Of a stretch of 64,000 bases of DNA, positions 17,942 to 27,043 are shown one piece after another. The DNA lies in NCBI RefSeq assembly GCF_036924715.1, contig NZ_JAZHSB010000001.1, positions 6,005,001 through 6,069,000 of the forward strand, read 5' to 3'. Origin of the DNA: Bradyrhizobium sp. AZCC 1721 (GTDB lineage Bacteria; Pseudomonadota; Alphaproteobacteria; Rhizobiales; Xanthobacteraceae). The position numbers and the translations under genes are program-made. Under the pieces are notes generated by a model. That model was not told the origin of the DNA and ran no database searches. It saw only the letters and a program-made list of their open reading frames with translations. Every line of letters begins with the position of its first letter. The stretch's first letter is position 1.

Positions 17942-19207
17942 CTACCCAAACCGCTGATCGTACCGGCTCACGCTGAGCTCGCTCACATCGATATCCGGCT
18001 TCCGTCCCGAAATCATATCGGCCAGCACCCTCCCCGAGCCGCACGCCATGGTCCAGCCGAGCGTGCCGTGGCCGGTGTTGAGGTGCAGATTGCCGTAGCG
18101 CGTCGCGCCGATCACCGGCGGGCCGTCCGGCGTCATCGGGCGCAGGCCGCACCAGAAGCTCGCTTTGCTCAAATCGCCGCCGCGCGGAAACATGTCGGTC
18201 AGCGAATGATCGAGCGTCGCCCGCCGCGCCGCATCGAGCGAGTTCGAATAGCCGGAAATTTCCGCGGTGCCGCCGACGCGGATGCGATCCCCCAGCCGCG
18301 TGATCGCGACCTTGTAGCTCTCGTCCATCACGGTCGATACCGGCGCGCCGTCGGGATCGATGACGGGGACCGTGATCGAGTAGCCCTTCACCGGATAGAC
18401 CGGAACAAAAACACCCAAAGGTTTGAGCAAGCGCGGCGACCAGCTTCCGAGTGCCGCGACATAGGCATCGGCCTGCAACAACCCGGCGCTGGTGACGACG
18501 CCGGTGATCTTGCCGCCATCCGCGACCAGCCGCTCGATCGTGGTATTGAACCTGAACTCGACGCCGAGCTTTTCAGCTTCCCGAGCGAGCGCCTGCGTGA
18601 ACATGTGGCAATCGCCGGTCTCGTCCTGCGGCAATCGCAACCCGCCGACGAATTTTTCCTTCACGGCCGCGAGCGCCGGTTCCGCGCCGATGCAGCCGGT
18701 GCGATCCAAAAGCTCGTACGGCACGCCGTATTGCTTGAGCACCGCGATATCATCGCCGGTCGAGTCGAGCTGCTTCTGCTTGCGGAAGAGCTGAAGCGTG
18801 CCGCGGCTGCGCTCGTCATACTTGATGCCGACCTCGGCGCGCAGCGCGCGCAGGGAATCGCGGCTGTATTCGGCGATCGGGATCATCCGGCTCTTGTTGA
18901 CCGCGTAGCGCTCTGCCGTGCAGTTGCGCAGCATCTTCAGCCCCCAGATCCACATGACGGGATCGAGCTTGGGCCAGATCACCAGCGGCCCATGCCGCAT
19001 CAATAGCCACTTGATCGCTTTGACCGGCACGCCGGGGCCGGCCCAGGGCGAGGAATAGCCGGGCGAGACCTCGCCGGCATTGGCAAAACTGGTTTCCTGT
19101 GCAGGCTCAGCCTGGCGGTCGACGACAACAACTTGGTGGCCGGAACGCGCCAGATAATAGGCTGTCGTGACGCCGATCACGCCACTGCCGAGAACGATGA
19201 CCTTCAC
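17942..19207 (-). CDS. dadA: D-amino-acid dehydrogenase small subunit
   Basis: 421 residues closely matching DadA: FAD motif GSGVIGVTTAYYLA at the N-terminus, ETSFANAGEVSPGYSSPWAGPG, and a closing HLNTGHGTLGWTMACGSG. It oxidises D-amino acids such as D-alanine to oxo acids and passes electrons to the membrane quinone pool. The start is GTG behind GAGGGATC. The transaminase gene is 64 bp upstream on the same strand, so the two may form an operon for using alanine or omega-amino acids. Confidence 0.9.
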   Translation of the reverse strand: MKVIVLGSGVIGVTTAYYLARSGHQVVVVDRQAEPAQETSFANAGEVSPGYSSPWAGPGVPVKAIKWLLMRHGPLVIWPKLDPVMWIWGLKMLRNCTAERYAVNKSRMIPIAEYSRDSLRALRAEVGIKYDERSRGTLQLFRKQKQLDSTGDDIAVLKQYGVPYELLDRTGCIGAEPALAAVKEKFVGGLRLPQDETGDCHMFTQALAREAEKLGVEFRFNTTIERLVADGGKITGVVTSAGLLQADAYVAALGSWSPRLLKPLGVFVPVYPVKGYSITVPVIDPDGAPVSTVMDESYKVAITRLGDRIRVGGTAEISGYSNSLDAARRATLDHSLTDMFPRGGDLSKASFWCGLRPMTPDGPPVIGATRYGNLHLNTGHGTLGWTMACGSGRVLADMISGRKPDIDVSELSVSRYDQRFG

Positions 19208-19270
19208 GATCCCTCACGCATTCGCCGCGGCACAATTGCCGCGGCCTCTGTCTTTCCCTGCGAGCAAGGA

Positions 19271-20599
19271 TCAGGCCACACGCTTGATCGCGTCGCCGAG
19301 GATCGAAACCATGTCGTCGATGTGGCTCTTCTCGACGATCAAGGGCGGCGACAGCGCAAAGGAATCGCCGCTCATGCGCAAATAAAGCCCGCGATTGAAG
19401 CAATCCACCATCACGTCATAGCCGCGTGCGCCGACGCCGTCGCTGCGCGGCGAAAGCTCGACCGCGCCCATCAGGCCGACATTGCGGATGTCGATCACCT
19501 TCGGCAGACCTTTCAGCGAATGCAGCGCATCGCGCCAGTATTCGGCCAGCGACGCGCCGCGCGTCAAAAGCCCCTCGTCCTTGTAGATGTCGAGCGTCGC
19601 CAGCCCCGCGGCACACGCGGTCGGATGCGCCGAATAGGTGTAGCCGTGGAACAGCTCGATCGTGCCCTCAGGCCCGGTCATCAACCCGTCGTGGATCTTG
19701 CGGCTGGCAAACACCGCGCCGCAGGGGACGGTGCCGTTGGTGATGCCCTTGGCGGTCGTCATCATATCAGGCGTGACACCGAAATAATCAGCCGCAAACG
19801 GCGTGCCGAGGCGGCCGAACCCAGTGATGACCTCGTCGAAGATGAGCAAGATGCCGTGCTTGTCTGCGATCTCGCGCAGCCGCTTCAAATAGCCCTTCGG
19901 CGGCGGCAGCACCGCGGTCGAACCCGGCACCGGCTCGACGATGACGGCGGCGATGGTGTCGGCGCCATGCAGCGCCACCATCCGCTCGAGATCGTCGGCG
20001 AGCTCGGCGCCGTGCTCCGGCTGATCCTTCGCAAAGGCGTTGCGGGCGAGATCATGGGTGTGACGGATGTGATCGACTCCGGGCAGATGGGTGGCGAACG
20101 CGCGGCGGTTGGCCACCATGCCGCCGACCGACATGCCGCCGAAGCCGACGCCGTGATAGCCGCGCTCGCGGCCGATCAGGCGCGTCCGCGTCCCCTGCCC
20201 GATGGCGCGCTGATAGGCCAGCGCGATCTTCAGCGCGGTATCGACCGACTCTGAGCCTGAATTGGTGAAGAAGACGCGATCCAGTCCCTTCGGCGCGATC
20301 TCGGTGAGCCGCTCGGCAAAATCGAACGCCGGCGGATGGCCCATGTTGAACGAGGGCGCGAAGTCGAGGTTCATCAATTGCCGTTCGACGGCAGCCGCAA
20401 TCTGGCGGCGGCCATGGCCGGCGTTGACGCACCAGAGGCCGGCGGAGCCGTCGATCACCTTGCGGCCGTCGACGGTGGTGTAGTGCATGCCCTCGGCGGA
20501 GGCGAACAGGCGCGGCGTTTTCTTGAACTGCCGGTTGGCCGTGAAAGGCATCCAGAACGAGTCGGTCTGCAGGGTGTTCGGCTTCTGATGAAGGGTCAC
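19271..20599 (-). CDS. Omega-amino acid:pyruvate aminotransferase (class III, PLP)
   Basis: 442 residues of class III transaminases, closest by motif to beta-alanine/omega-amino acid:pyruvate aminotransferase (BauA). Features include LFASAEGMHYTTVDGRKV, a FFTNSGSESVDTALK cofactor-phosphate region, Asp in IFDEVITGFGRLG, and the Schiff-base lysine in TTAKGITNG. It moves amino groups from beta-alanine, taurine-like compounds or polyamine-derived acids to pyruvate, making L-alanine. The start is GTG with AAGGAG upstream. It is divergent from an XRE-cupin regulator and followed by dadA. Confidence 0.88.
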   Translation of the reverse strand: MTLHQKPNTLQTDSFWMPFTANRQFKKTPRLFASAEGMHYTTVDGRKVIDGSAGLWCVNAGHGRRQIAAAVERQLMNLDFAPSFNMGHPPAFDFAERLTEIAPKGLDRVFFTNSGSESVDTALKIALAYQRAIGQGTRTRLIGRERGYHGVGFGGMSVGGMVANRRAFATHLPGVDHIRHTHDLARNAFAKDQPEHGAELADDLERMVALHGADTIAAVIVEPVPGSTAVLPPPKGYLKRLREIADKHGILLIFDEVITGFGRLGTPFAADYFGVTPDMMTTAKGITNGTVPCGAVFASRKIHDGLMTGPEGTIELFHGYTYSAHPTACAAGLATLDIYKDEGLLTRGASLAEYWRDALHSLKGLPKVIDIRNVGLMGAVELSPRSDGVGARGYDVMVDCFNRGLYLRMSGDSFALSPPLIVEKSHIDDMVSILGDAIKRVA

Positions 20600-20752
20600 G
20601 GTCTAGCTCCTTTGCTGGCAGCTCAAGGGACCACCGGGCCACGCTCGGGAAGCCACAACAAGTCCTTTTCTGCACTCCTGCAACCCATTGATTTTGCTAA
20701 CTCGATCAGGGCATATTTGTTCGATCCGAAACACCTGCAACAGGGATTTTCG

Positions 20753-21301
20753 ATGAGCGTCGATATCGGTGGGCGACTCCGCTTCGTCCGGGCCCGCCAC
20801 AAGCTGTCGCAGCGTGAGCTGGCAAAGCGCTCCGGCGTGACCAATTCGACGATCTCGCTGATCGAGTCGAACCAGATGAACCCCTCCGTCGGCGCGCTGA
20901 AGCGCATCCTCGACGGGTTGCCGATGGGGCTCGCCGAGTTCTTCGCGATCGAGCCGGAGCGGCCGCGCAAGGCGTTCTACCGCTCTGACGAGCTGACCGA
21001 AATCGGCAAGCAGCCGATTTCCTACCGCCAAGTCGGCGACAATCTGTTCGGCCGCGCGTTGCAGATTCTCAAAGAGCGCTATGAGCCGGGCAGCGACACC
21101 GGCCGGGTACCGCTGACGCATGACGGCGAGGAAGGCGGCATCGTGGTGAGCGGCCGGCTGGAAGTGACCGTCGACGACGAACGCCGCATCCTCGATCCCG
21201 GCGATGCCTATTATTTCGAAAGCCGCCGCCCGCACCGCTTCCGCTGCGTCGGCGGAAAGCCGTGCGAGGTGATAAGTGCCTGCACGCCGCCAACGTTTTG
21301 A
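20753..21301 (+). CDS. XRE-family regulator with cupin domain (PuuR-like)
   Basis: 182 residues. The HTH at about 8-62 reads VRARHKLSQRELAKRSGVTN then TISLIESNQMNPSVG. A cupin follows with THDGEEGGIVVSGRLEV and PGDAYYFESRRPHRF. It starts at ATG 20753 behind AGGGA; the frame is open far upstream but that part overlaps the divergent transaminase. It probably represses the transaminase-dadA unit in response to an amine. It is the second XRE-cupin gene in the window and lacks the Lys-rich leader of the first. Confidence 0.87.
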   Translation: MSVDIGGRLRFVRARHKLSQRELAKRSGVTNSTISLIESNQMNPSVGALKRILDGLPMGLAEFFAIEPERPRKAFYRSDELTEIGKQPISYRQVGDNLFGRALQILKERYEPGSDTGRVPLTHDGEEGGIVVSGRLEVTVDDERRILDPGDAYYFESRRPHRFRCVGGKPCEVISACTPPTF

Positions 21302-21398
21302 GCAGCCAAGGCTGCGTACTCATCAATCCGCTACTTGCAACGACAGGCTTTGGCTTTCAATACTCGGGCACAATTAGATTTCGGCCCAAGGAGGGTTC

Positions 21399-21838
21399 AT
21401 GTATGAACCGGTGTTAAACTTGGACGGCGTTGTCCTCTCACCTCAAAAAGAGCTTGTGCGCATGTTCTACAAGGAGATGTGGGATCGTGCGGACAAAAGT
21501 CTAATCCCCTCCATTTTCCATCCGGACTTCACGTTTCGTGGCTCTCTCGGTCCTTCGCTGGTCGGGCATGGCCAATTCGCCGAATACGTGGATTGGGTAA
21601 CAACCGCCTTCGCCAACTACACGACGGACATGCTGGTTCTGATTGAGGAAGGCAATCGCGTGAGTGGCAAGATGCGCTTTCACGGCTACCATCGTCAGGG
21701 GTGTTCGGGGTGGCGCCAAGCGGCCGCCATGTATGGTGGACCGGTATGCCGATCTTCACATTCGACGGCGGCAAGGTTCGGGACCTCTATGTACTCGGAG
21801 ATATCTACGGTCTGATTGAGCGAATGCGCTCGGCATAA
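21399..21838 (+). pseudogene. SnoaL-like / NTF2-fold protein with a frameshift
   Basis: The frame opening at 21399 (strong AAGGAGG site) reads as a SnoaL-like polyketide-cyclase-fold protein through SGKMRFHGYHRQ, then turns to unrelated sequence and stops at 21815. A different frame continues the expected family sequence (VFGVAPSGRHVWWTGMPIFT, then GGKVRDLYVLGDIYGLIERM) to a TAA at 21836-21838. The junction is a run of four G at 21698-21701; one extra base there restores a protein of about 146 residues. It may be real decay, a slippery site, or a sequence error. Confidence 0.8.
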
Positions 21839-21966
21839 TATTCGTCACCGCATACGTCCGAGTCGAGTCATGTGCAGGCATCCGCCTATTTCGATATCGG
21901 CGGAACGGCGCGCGATGATGCGGGGTCAGGAAGCGCCAGTCCTCTTTAGAGCATTCGGCATCACGA

Positions 21967-23529
21967 TTAATCGGGAAGGCCTGCATTCCGGAGACCTTTG
22001 GCGAAGGTGGCGAAGTCCGCCTCCCGACGAAACATCGCTAAGTCTCTCAGATTGGTGGCGCGCAAATTGGGATTACATTCGAGTGCTCGTGACATCGCTC
22101 GTTGCGCCAGGTCAAGTCGCCCCGCGAGCGCATTGCTCGCTGCGGAAATGCATGTGGCCAGTAGGAAAGTCGGATTGAAACGCAAAGAGCTTTCGGCGCA
22201 TGACGACGCCGTGTCATAGCGGCCTGCGAGAAAATGGGCATAGGCCATGGCCCCATGCAAGGCGTACGTGGAAGGATCGAGCGGGCTCAATCGCATGGCA
22301 TGCGCAGCGTGCTCAAGTGCTAAGTCCGGCTCACCTCTCCAAACTCTTAACCACGCACTAAGCATCCAACTTCGCCCCAAGTTAGGATTTACCGCAAGTC
22401 CCCGGTCCATGAACGCCGTCGCATCGTCGAACTCATGAGCTACGAAGGCGAGCGCATACCCACCCATACACAGTGCAATGGGGTCATCTTCGCCCAGCAG
22501 CACCGCCTTCCGAGCCAGCCGTACAGCTTCCGCACTTTCCTGAACGCGTTCGTCCATCCAACCACGCGCTTTCCGCCGCACGTAGCACCACGCAGCCATG
22601 CCATATGCGCAGGCCAGACCATGATCGAGCTCGACTGCCTTGCAAAAGAGCCGGAGCGCCTCGACGTTCGCATCCTTGGTCCACCGACTAGCGCTGGACA
22701 GCCCCCGCAGATAATAGTCGTATGCATCCAGATTTTCAGTTGGCTTGCGCTTTGCCCGCTTGATTTCCTCGCGCTGCAGTTTTGGTGCTATTGCCCCCAC
22801 CACGCTGGAAGTCACATGGTCCTGTAGATCAAACAGCTCCTTGAGCTCACCATCAAAGTGGTCAGCCCACAGATGCGCTCCCGTTTCGGCATCAATAAGC
22901 TGCCCTGCGATGCGCAGGCGATTTCCTGCCTTGCGCACGCTGCCTTCGAGTACGTAGCGCACCCCAAGCTCGCGACCGACCTGCCTCATGTCTACACTTC
23001 GGCCCTTGTAGGTGAAGCTCGAATTGCGCGCGATCACAAAGAGCCAGTGAAAGCGCGACAGCGCCATGGTGATGTCCTCTACGACGCCGTCGGCAAAATA
23101 CTCCTGCTCTGGATCTAAGCTCAGGTTGACGAATGGGAGGACAGCAATTGAAGGCTTGCTTGGCAGCGGCAGGAAGTGTTTCGGCGGTTCTGCCCAGTTA
23201 TCGGGCGCCGCGCCGCCTCGCTCTTCCTGCACTTGCCCGACAAAACGGAAGCCCTTCCGCGCCAGTGTTCTGAGGAGGCGTTGCTCTTCGCCGGAATCGC
23301 CGATCGCATTCCGTGCGGCGTTCAGGCGGGTCGTCAATGCAGCATCAGATACAATGCGTCCGTTCCAAACGCCAACAATGAGGTCGTCTTTGCTGACGAC
23401 GCGCTCCCTGTTTCGAATCAAGTAATCAAGCAAGTCAAAAGCCTGAGGTGCAATTGACACCGCATCCGCTCCGCGGAGCAGTTCACGCTTTTCGGTGTCA
23501 AGCGTGTAATTCTCGAAGAGATAGCGCAA
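21967..23529 (-). CDS. Winged-helix regulator with TPR region (CadC/OmpR-type DNA-binding)
   Basis: 520 residues. Residues 1 to about 100 form an OmpR/CadC-type winged helix (SIAPQAFDLLDYLIRNRERV, then LVGVWNGR-like and KGFRFVG). Next is a region of about 120 residues starting PSIAVLPFVNLSLDPEQEYF, the segment often joined to such regulators and adenylate cyclases. The C-terminal half contains helical TPR-like repeats. No membrane segment is obvious, so it is probably a soluble transcription factor. The only in-frame start is TTG at 23529, with AAGGA upstream. Target genes are unknown. Confidence 0.82.
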   Translation of the reverse strand: MRYLFENYTLDTEKRELLRGADAVSIAPQAFDLLDYLIRNRERVVSKDDLIVGVWNGRIVSDAALTTRLNAARNAIGDSGEEQRLLRTLARKGFRFVGQVQEERGGAAPDNWAEPPKHFLPLPSKPSIAVLPFVNLSLDPEQEYFADGVVEDITMALSRFHWLFVIARNSSFTYKGRSVDMRQVGRELGVRYVLEGSVRKAGNRLRIAGQLIDAETGAHLWADHFDGELKELFDLQDHVTSSVVGAIAPKLQREEIKRAKRKPTENLDAYDYYLRGLSSASRWTKDANVEALRLFCKAVELDHGLACAYGMAAWCYVRRKARGWMDERVQESAEAVRLARKAVLLGEDDPIALCMGGYALAFVAHEFDDATAFMDRGLAVNPNLGRSWMLSAWLRVWRGEPDLALEHAAHAMRLSPLDPSTYALHGAMAYAHFLAGRYDTASSCAESSLRFNPTFLLATCISAASNALAGRLDLAQRAMSRALECNPNLRATNLRDLAMFRREADFATFAKGLRNAGLPD

Positions 23530-23676
23530 GTTGCCATTCCTTCTGGGTCACCTCTAAGGGCTTCCGAAGCACGAAGAATAAGCTGCCGATAAGGGAAATG
23601 TAAGCCACCAGTTAAGCGCGCCAGCGCATCTTGCGGCAACTTCGCCCGGTGAAAAGTCCAGGCAGGACACACCGTC

Positions 23677-23934
23677 ATGAGCGCGATTCGGGAGCCTATC
23701 GAGCTGGGACCAGCAACCGCAAAGCGGCAGGCCTACAGTCCTCTCGAAGCATATTGGAATGCATTTCAGGAGTGGCGCAAACGCGAGAAGCTGCGAACCG
23801 AGTTGTGTCGCCTGACGGACAGCGAGCTTGCGGACATCGGTATCACGCGCGGCGAGATTGACTACGTCGCCTCAAGCCGCTCAATCTCGCTGGATCCCCT
23901 CCATTGGATGTCTGATATCGGCACCCGAAGGTGA
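23677..23934 (+). CDS. DUF1127 small protein
   Basis: 85 residues ending in a typical DUF1127 motif: EWRKREKLRTELCRLTDSEL followed by ADIGITRGEI. Family members are small Arg-rich alphaproteobacterial proteins; some affect RNA or phosphate-related regulation. The N-terminal 40 residues are not recognised. A moderate AGGCAGGA precedes the ATG. It stands alone, ending 24 bp before a convergent TetR gene. Confidence 0.85.
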   Translation: MSAIREPIELGPATAKRQAYSPLEAYWNAFQEWRKREKLRTELCRLTDSELADIGITRGEIDYVASSRSISLDPLHWMSDIGTRR

Positions 23935-23957
23935 TCGACATCGGAATGCACCTCGCC

Positions 23958-24569
23958 CTACTTCGCCAGCGCGCTCGACAACAGCCATTCGAGTTCCTGC
24001 CTGACATCGTCAAGCGGCTGGGCGCTGCGCGCGGCGCGGCACATTGCGACCGTTCCTTCGGTCGATGCGATGACGAGCGCCGCCAGCCGCCGCGCGCGCG
24101 CAGGCGCCACGCCCTCGCGGCGCAACGCCGTGAGCATGATGCGCTGCCAGTCGGCAAACACGCCGTCGGCGAGATCGAGCAGATGGCGTTGGGCGGCTTC
24201 GTCAGGTTCGCCGCCCTTCTCGGTCGCATCGTTGACATATTGCTCGACCGCGACTGCGAGCACTGGACAACCGGCCTGGAATTTCGACTTCTCCAGCGTC
24301 TGACGCCACAGCGCGATGAAGGTGCGCAGACCCGCAATCGCGCCGCGCGACTGCGTCAGTTGCTCCAGCGGCCCGCTGACCTGCTTGCCCGCAAATACCA
24401 GCGCGTCCTCGATTAACTGCTGCTTGCCCCGCGGAAAGTGATGACCAATCGAACCGCGCGGCGTGCCGGTGTGGCGGACCACCTCACGCATGCTAGTGGC
24501 GTTGACGCCGCGGCGGCTCATCAGGTTGGCGGCCCCTGCCACCATTTTTGCGCGGGTATCCGACGTCAT
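23958..24569 (-). CDS. TetR/AcrR-family transcriptional regulator
   Basis: 203 residues. The N-terminal HTH reads VAGAANLMSRRGVNATSMRE then HTGTPRGSIGHHFPRGKQQL, the classic TetR recognition region. The C-terminal ligand domain resembles the YxaF/LmrA-type TetR_C (FQAGCPVLAVAVE). It is divergent from a tautomerase-like gene and an enoyl-CoA hydratase gene, and the gap holds two matching palindromes (24608-24657). It probably represses both itself and that catabolic pair. Confidence 0.88.
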   Translation of the reverse strand: MTSDTRAKMVAGAANLMSRRGVNATSMREVVRHTGTPRGSIGHHFPRGKQQLIEDALVFAGKQVSGPLEQLTQSRGAIAGLRTFIALWRQTLEKSKFQAGCPVLAVAVEQYVNDATEKGGEPDEAAQRHLLDLADGVFADWQRIMLTALRREGVAPARARRLAALVIASTEGTVAMCRAARSAQPLDDVRQELEWLLSSALAK

Positions 24570-24607
24570 CGCGAATCTTCCTTCGTCTGCATGACCGCAT
24601 GCTAGAT

Positions 24608-24657
24608 TATGACGCTTGACATAGCCAGCTCAATGTGAAGTTATGACGTTCGTCATA
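24608..24657. promoter_or_regulatory. Paired TetR operator palindromes
   Basis: A perfect dyad TATGACG-TT-CGTCATA lies at 24642-24657. A degenerate copy, TATGACG-CT-TGACATA, lies at 24608-24623, centred 34 bp away. Both sit in the divergent promoter region of the TetR gene and the tautomerase/enoyl-CoA hydratase genes, which is the usual arrangement for a TetR repressor. Confidence 0.7.
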
Positions 24658-24689
24658 GTCAGAAGAATGCCGACGCGAGGAGACGCGCA

Positions 24690-25178
24690 ATGACGTTTAT
24701 CCATGTGATGACGCCGCAGGGACGGTTGAACGCCGATCAGCGGCGGGTGCTGGCAAAAACGCTGACGGACGCCGTCCTCGTGCCGGAGGTCGGCAAGCTG
24801 ACGCCTGAAGCGCGCCGCGGTTATCAGGTCCATTTCGTCGAGCGCCCGCTCGACATGATCGCGCACGGCGGGGAACTGCTCTCGGACAAGCCCAGCGACG
24901 TGATGGTGCTCGACGTCGTGGTGATGGACTGCTGCTGGACGCGCGAGGATCGCGCCACCGTCATCCGCAATATACACGCCGCGCTTGCGGACGCCTGCGG
25001 GATGAAGACGCCCTCGCCGGGCTGGTGGATCAATTTCCGTATCATCGAGGAAGGAAGCTGGGGTTCGCGCGGCGGCGTGCTGTCGTTCCTCGACCTGCTC
25101 GACCATGGCGCATCGCACTTTTCGCCGGAACGCGCCGCGTCAATCCGCACCGCACTCGCCGTCAAATACGAGCGATAG
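24690..25178 (+). CDS. Tautomerase-superfamily-like protein lacking Pro-1
   Basis: 162 residues. The opening (MTFIHVMTPQGRLNADQRRV) and a second half beginning MVLDVVVMDCCWTREDRATV look like two fused 4-oxalocrotonate-tautomerase-type units. In active tautomerases residue 2 is a catalytic proline; here it is Thr, so this chemistry may be lost or altered. The ATG has GAGGAG close by. It precedes an enoyl-CoA hydratase gene by 50 bp and is divergent from TetR, so a role in an acyl-CoA or aromatic pathway is inferred. Confidence 0.6.
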   Translation: MTFIHVMTPQGRLNADQRRVLAKTLTDAVLVPEVGKLTPEARRGYQVHFVERPLDMIAHGGELLSDKPSDVMVLDVVVMDCCWTREDRATVIRNIHAALADACGMKTPSPGWWINFRIIEEGSWGSRGGVLSFLDLLDHGASHFSPERAASIRTALAVKYER

Positions 25179-25228
25179 ACACGCGCGTCTTGCACTGCAT
25201 TTTTAGAACAATCAGGACGGAGGAGATC

Positions 25229-26008
25229 ATGAGCGCCGAAGGAACAATCCGCACCGAAATCCACGATCGCATCTTCAAGATCATCATCGACAACCCGGCC
25301 AAGAAGAACGCGTTCTCGCCCGCCATGATGGAGCAATTGTCGGACGCGCTGACGGAGCTCCACAACAACGACAGCTATTGGGTCGGCGTCATCTGCGCCG
25401 AAGGCAAGGATTTCACCGCCGGCCTCGACATGCCGAAATTCTTCGGCCCCAACGCCGAGAAGCGGAATGTTAGGGAGGGCAATGTCGACGTCTTCGGCCT
25501 GCAGAAGCGCTGCAAGAAGCCGATCGTGTCAGCGGTGCAGGGCATCGTGTTCACCGTCGGAATCGAGCTGATGCTGGCGGGCGACATCGTCGTCGCCGCC
25601 GACGACGCCCGCTTCTGCCAGATGGAATCCAGGCGCGGCATCGCCCCGCTCGGAGGTGCGCATTTCCGCTTCCTGTCGCGCACCGGCTGGGGCAACGCTA
25701 TGTATCATCTGTTCCTGTGCGATGAATTCAGCGCAGCGCGCGCCCGCGAGATCGGGCTGGTCCAGGAAGTCGTGCCGGCCGGCCAGCAAATCGAGCGGGC
25801 GATGGCGCTCGCCAAGATCATTGCCGGCAATGCGCCGCTCGGCATTCAGGTCACCAAGGAAGCGGCGCTTAAATATGTCGAGCACGGCGAGGCGGCGGCC
25901 ATCGCCTACATTCCAAAAGTCCGCGAGCGCGTGCTCAACAGCGCCGATGCGCGCGAGGGCATCCAATCCTTCATCGAGCGTCGCGCTGCGGTGTTTCAGG
26001 GCAGGTAG
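25229..26008 (+). CDS. Enoyl-CoA hydratase/isomerase family protein
   Basis: 259 residues of the crotonase superfamily. The N-terminal KIIIDNPAKKNAFSPAMMEQ and the oxyanion-hole region GKDFTAGLDMPKFF and VQGIVFTVGIELMLAGDIVV are clear. The position of the second catalytic Glu reads MESRRGIAPLGG, so hydratase, isomerase or another crotonase activity is possible. It starts at ATG 25229 behind GGAGGAG. It lies downstream of the tautomerase-like gene, probably in one TetR-controlled unit, acting on an acyl-CoA in the cytoplasm. Confidence 0.87.
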   Translation: MSAEGTIRTEIHDRIFKIIIDNPAKKNAFSPAMMEQLSDALTELHNNDSYWVGVICAEGKDFTAGLDMPKFFGPNAEKRNVREGNVDVFGLQKRCKKPIVSAVQGIVFTVGIELMLAGDIVVAADDARFCQMESRRGIAPLGGAHFRFLSRTGWGNAMYHLFLCDEFSAARAREIGLVQEVVPAGQQIERAMALAKIIAGNAPLGIQVTKEAALKYVEHGEAAAIAYIPKVRERVLNSADAREGIQSFIERRAAVFQGR

Positions 26009-26027
26009 GCGCGGGGCTGCCCGCCTC

Positions 26028-26918
26028 TCATCCTGTCAGGATCGATTTCAACGAGTCGCGTTCTTCCACGATGAAGTCGAAGAACGCCGCGATGCGCGGG
26101 ACGCGCCTGATATCGGGGTGGGCCAGGAGCCGCCAGCTTCGGGTCAATTCAGGAATGGGCCCGAGCACGCGAACCAGATCCGGCTCCGCATCGCCGAGCG
26201 CCGTCGGCAGCGGACCGAGGCCGACGCCGGATTTCACGGCCGAGACCAGCCCGAGCACGCTGTTGTTGCGCACCGGCATGGGGGCGCCGGGCGCCACTTC
26301 CTTCAGCCATTTGGCGGCGCGGTGGTTGGCGAGCGTCTCATCGAAACCGACGAGAAGGTGACGCGACAGATCCTCGGTCCGTTCGGGCTTGCCGTGGCGC
26401 TCAATGTATCCAAGGCTGGCATACACCGCCCAGACCGAGTCGGCGATCTTGCGGCCCACCAGCTCGTCGTCGGTATCGCCTGAGCGAAACGCAACATCCA
26501 CCTCGCCCTTCGACAAATCAAGATAGCGGTCGCTGGTGATAAACTCGACGCGAAGCTGCGGGTAACGGGCATGGAAGCGGTCGATCAGCGTTGACTGGGT
26601 CATGCGATAGACGATCGGCTCGGGACAGGTGACGCGGATCACGCCCTTTAGTTCCTGCTCGACGTCGGTTGCCCGCCTTTGGAAATCATCGACCGCCGCC
26701 TCGATGCGCTCGGCATATTTCAAGAGCGTGTTGCCGTATTCGGTCAGGCGATAGCCGGTGTTCTGCCGCGTCACCAGGGCGCGCCCTAGTCTGCGTTCGA
26801 GTTCTTCGAGGCGGCGGTGCACCGTCGACTGGCTGGTGCCGAGCGCCTTGCCGGCCGCGATCGTGCTGCCGTGACGCGCCACCGCGAGAAAGTATTTCAG
26901 ATCGTTCCAGTCGAACAT
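26028..26918 (-). CDS. LysR-family transcriptional regulator
   Basis: 296 residues from ATG 26918 (MFDWNDLKYFLAVARHGSTI). The LysR HTH has KALGTSQSTVHRRLEELERR, and the substrate-binding domain extends to the C-terminus. Upstream in-frame codons give a non-LysR leader and are rejected as start. It is divergent from an exported cupin gene (27044) across 125 bp, the usual place for a LysR target, so regulation of that gene is a reasonable inference. Confidence 0.88.
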   Translation of the reverse strand: MFDWNDLKYFLAVARHGSTIAAGKALGTSQSTVHRRLEELERRLGRALVTRQNTGYRLTEYGNTLLKYAERIEAAVDDFQRRATDVEQELKGVIRVTCPEPIVYRMTQSTLIDRFHARYPQLRVEFITSDRYLDLSKGEVDVAFRSGDTDDELVGRKIADSVWAVYASLGYIERHGKPERTEDLSRHLLVGFDETLANHRAAKWLKEVAPGAPMPVRNNSVLGLVSAVKSGVGLGPLPTALGDAEPDLVRVLGPIPELTRSWRLLAHPDIRRVPRIAAFFDFIVEERDSLKSILTG

Positions 26919-27043
26919 TCGCCCATTATGCACTTCTGCGGCGGGGTTTCGCAATCTTGCGGCTCCCGCGGCAGGGCGGCGGCCCGTAGGCTTCTTCGCG
27001 CCGAAACACCGCGCGGTACCTGACCGACACAAGGAGCGAAAAC

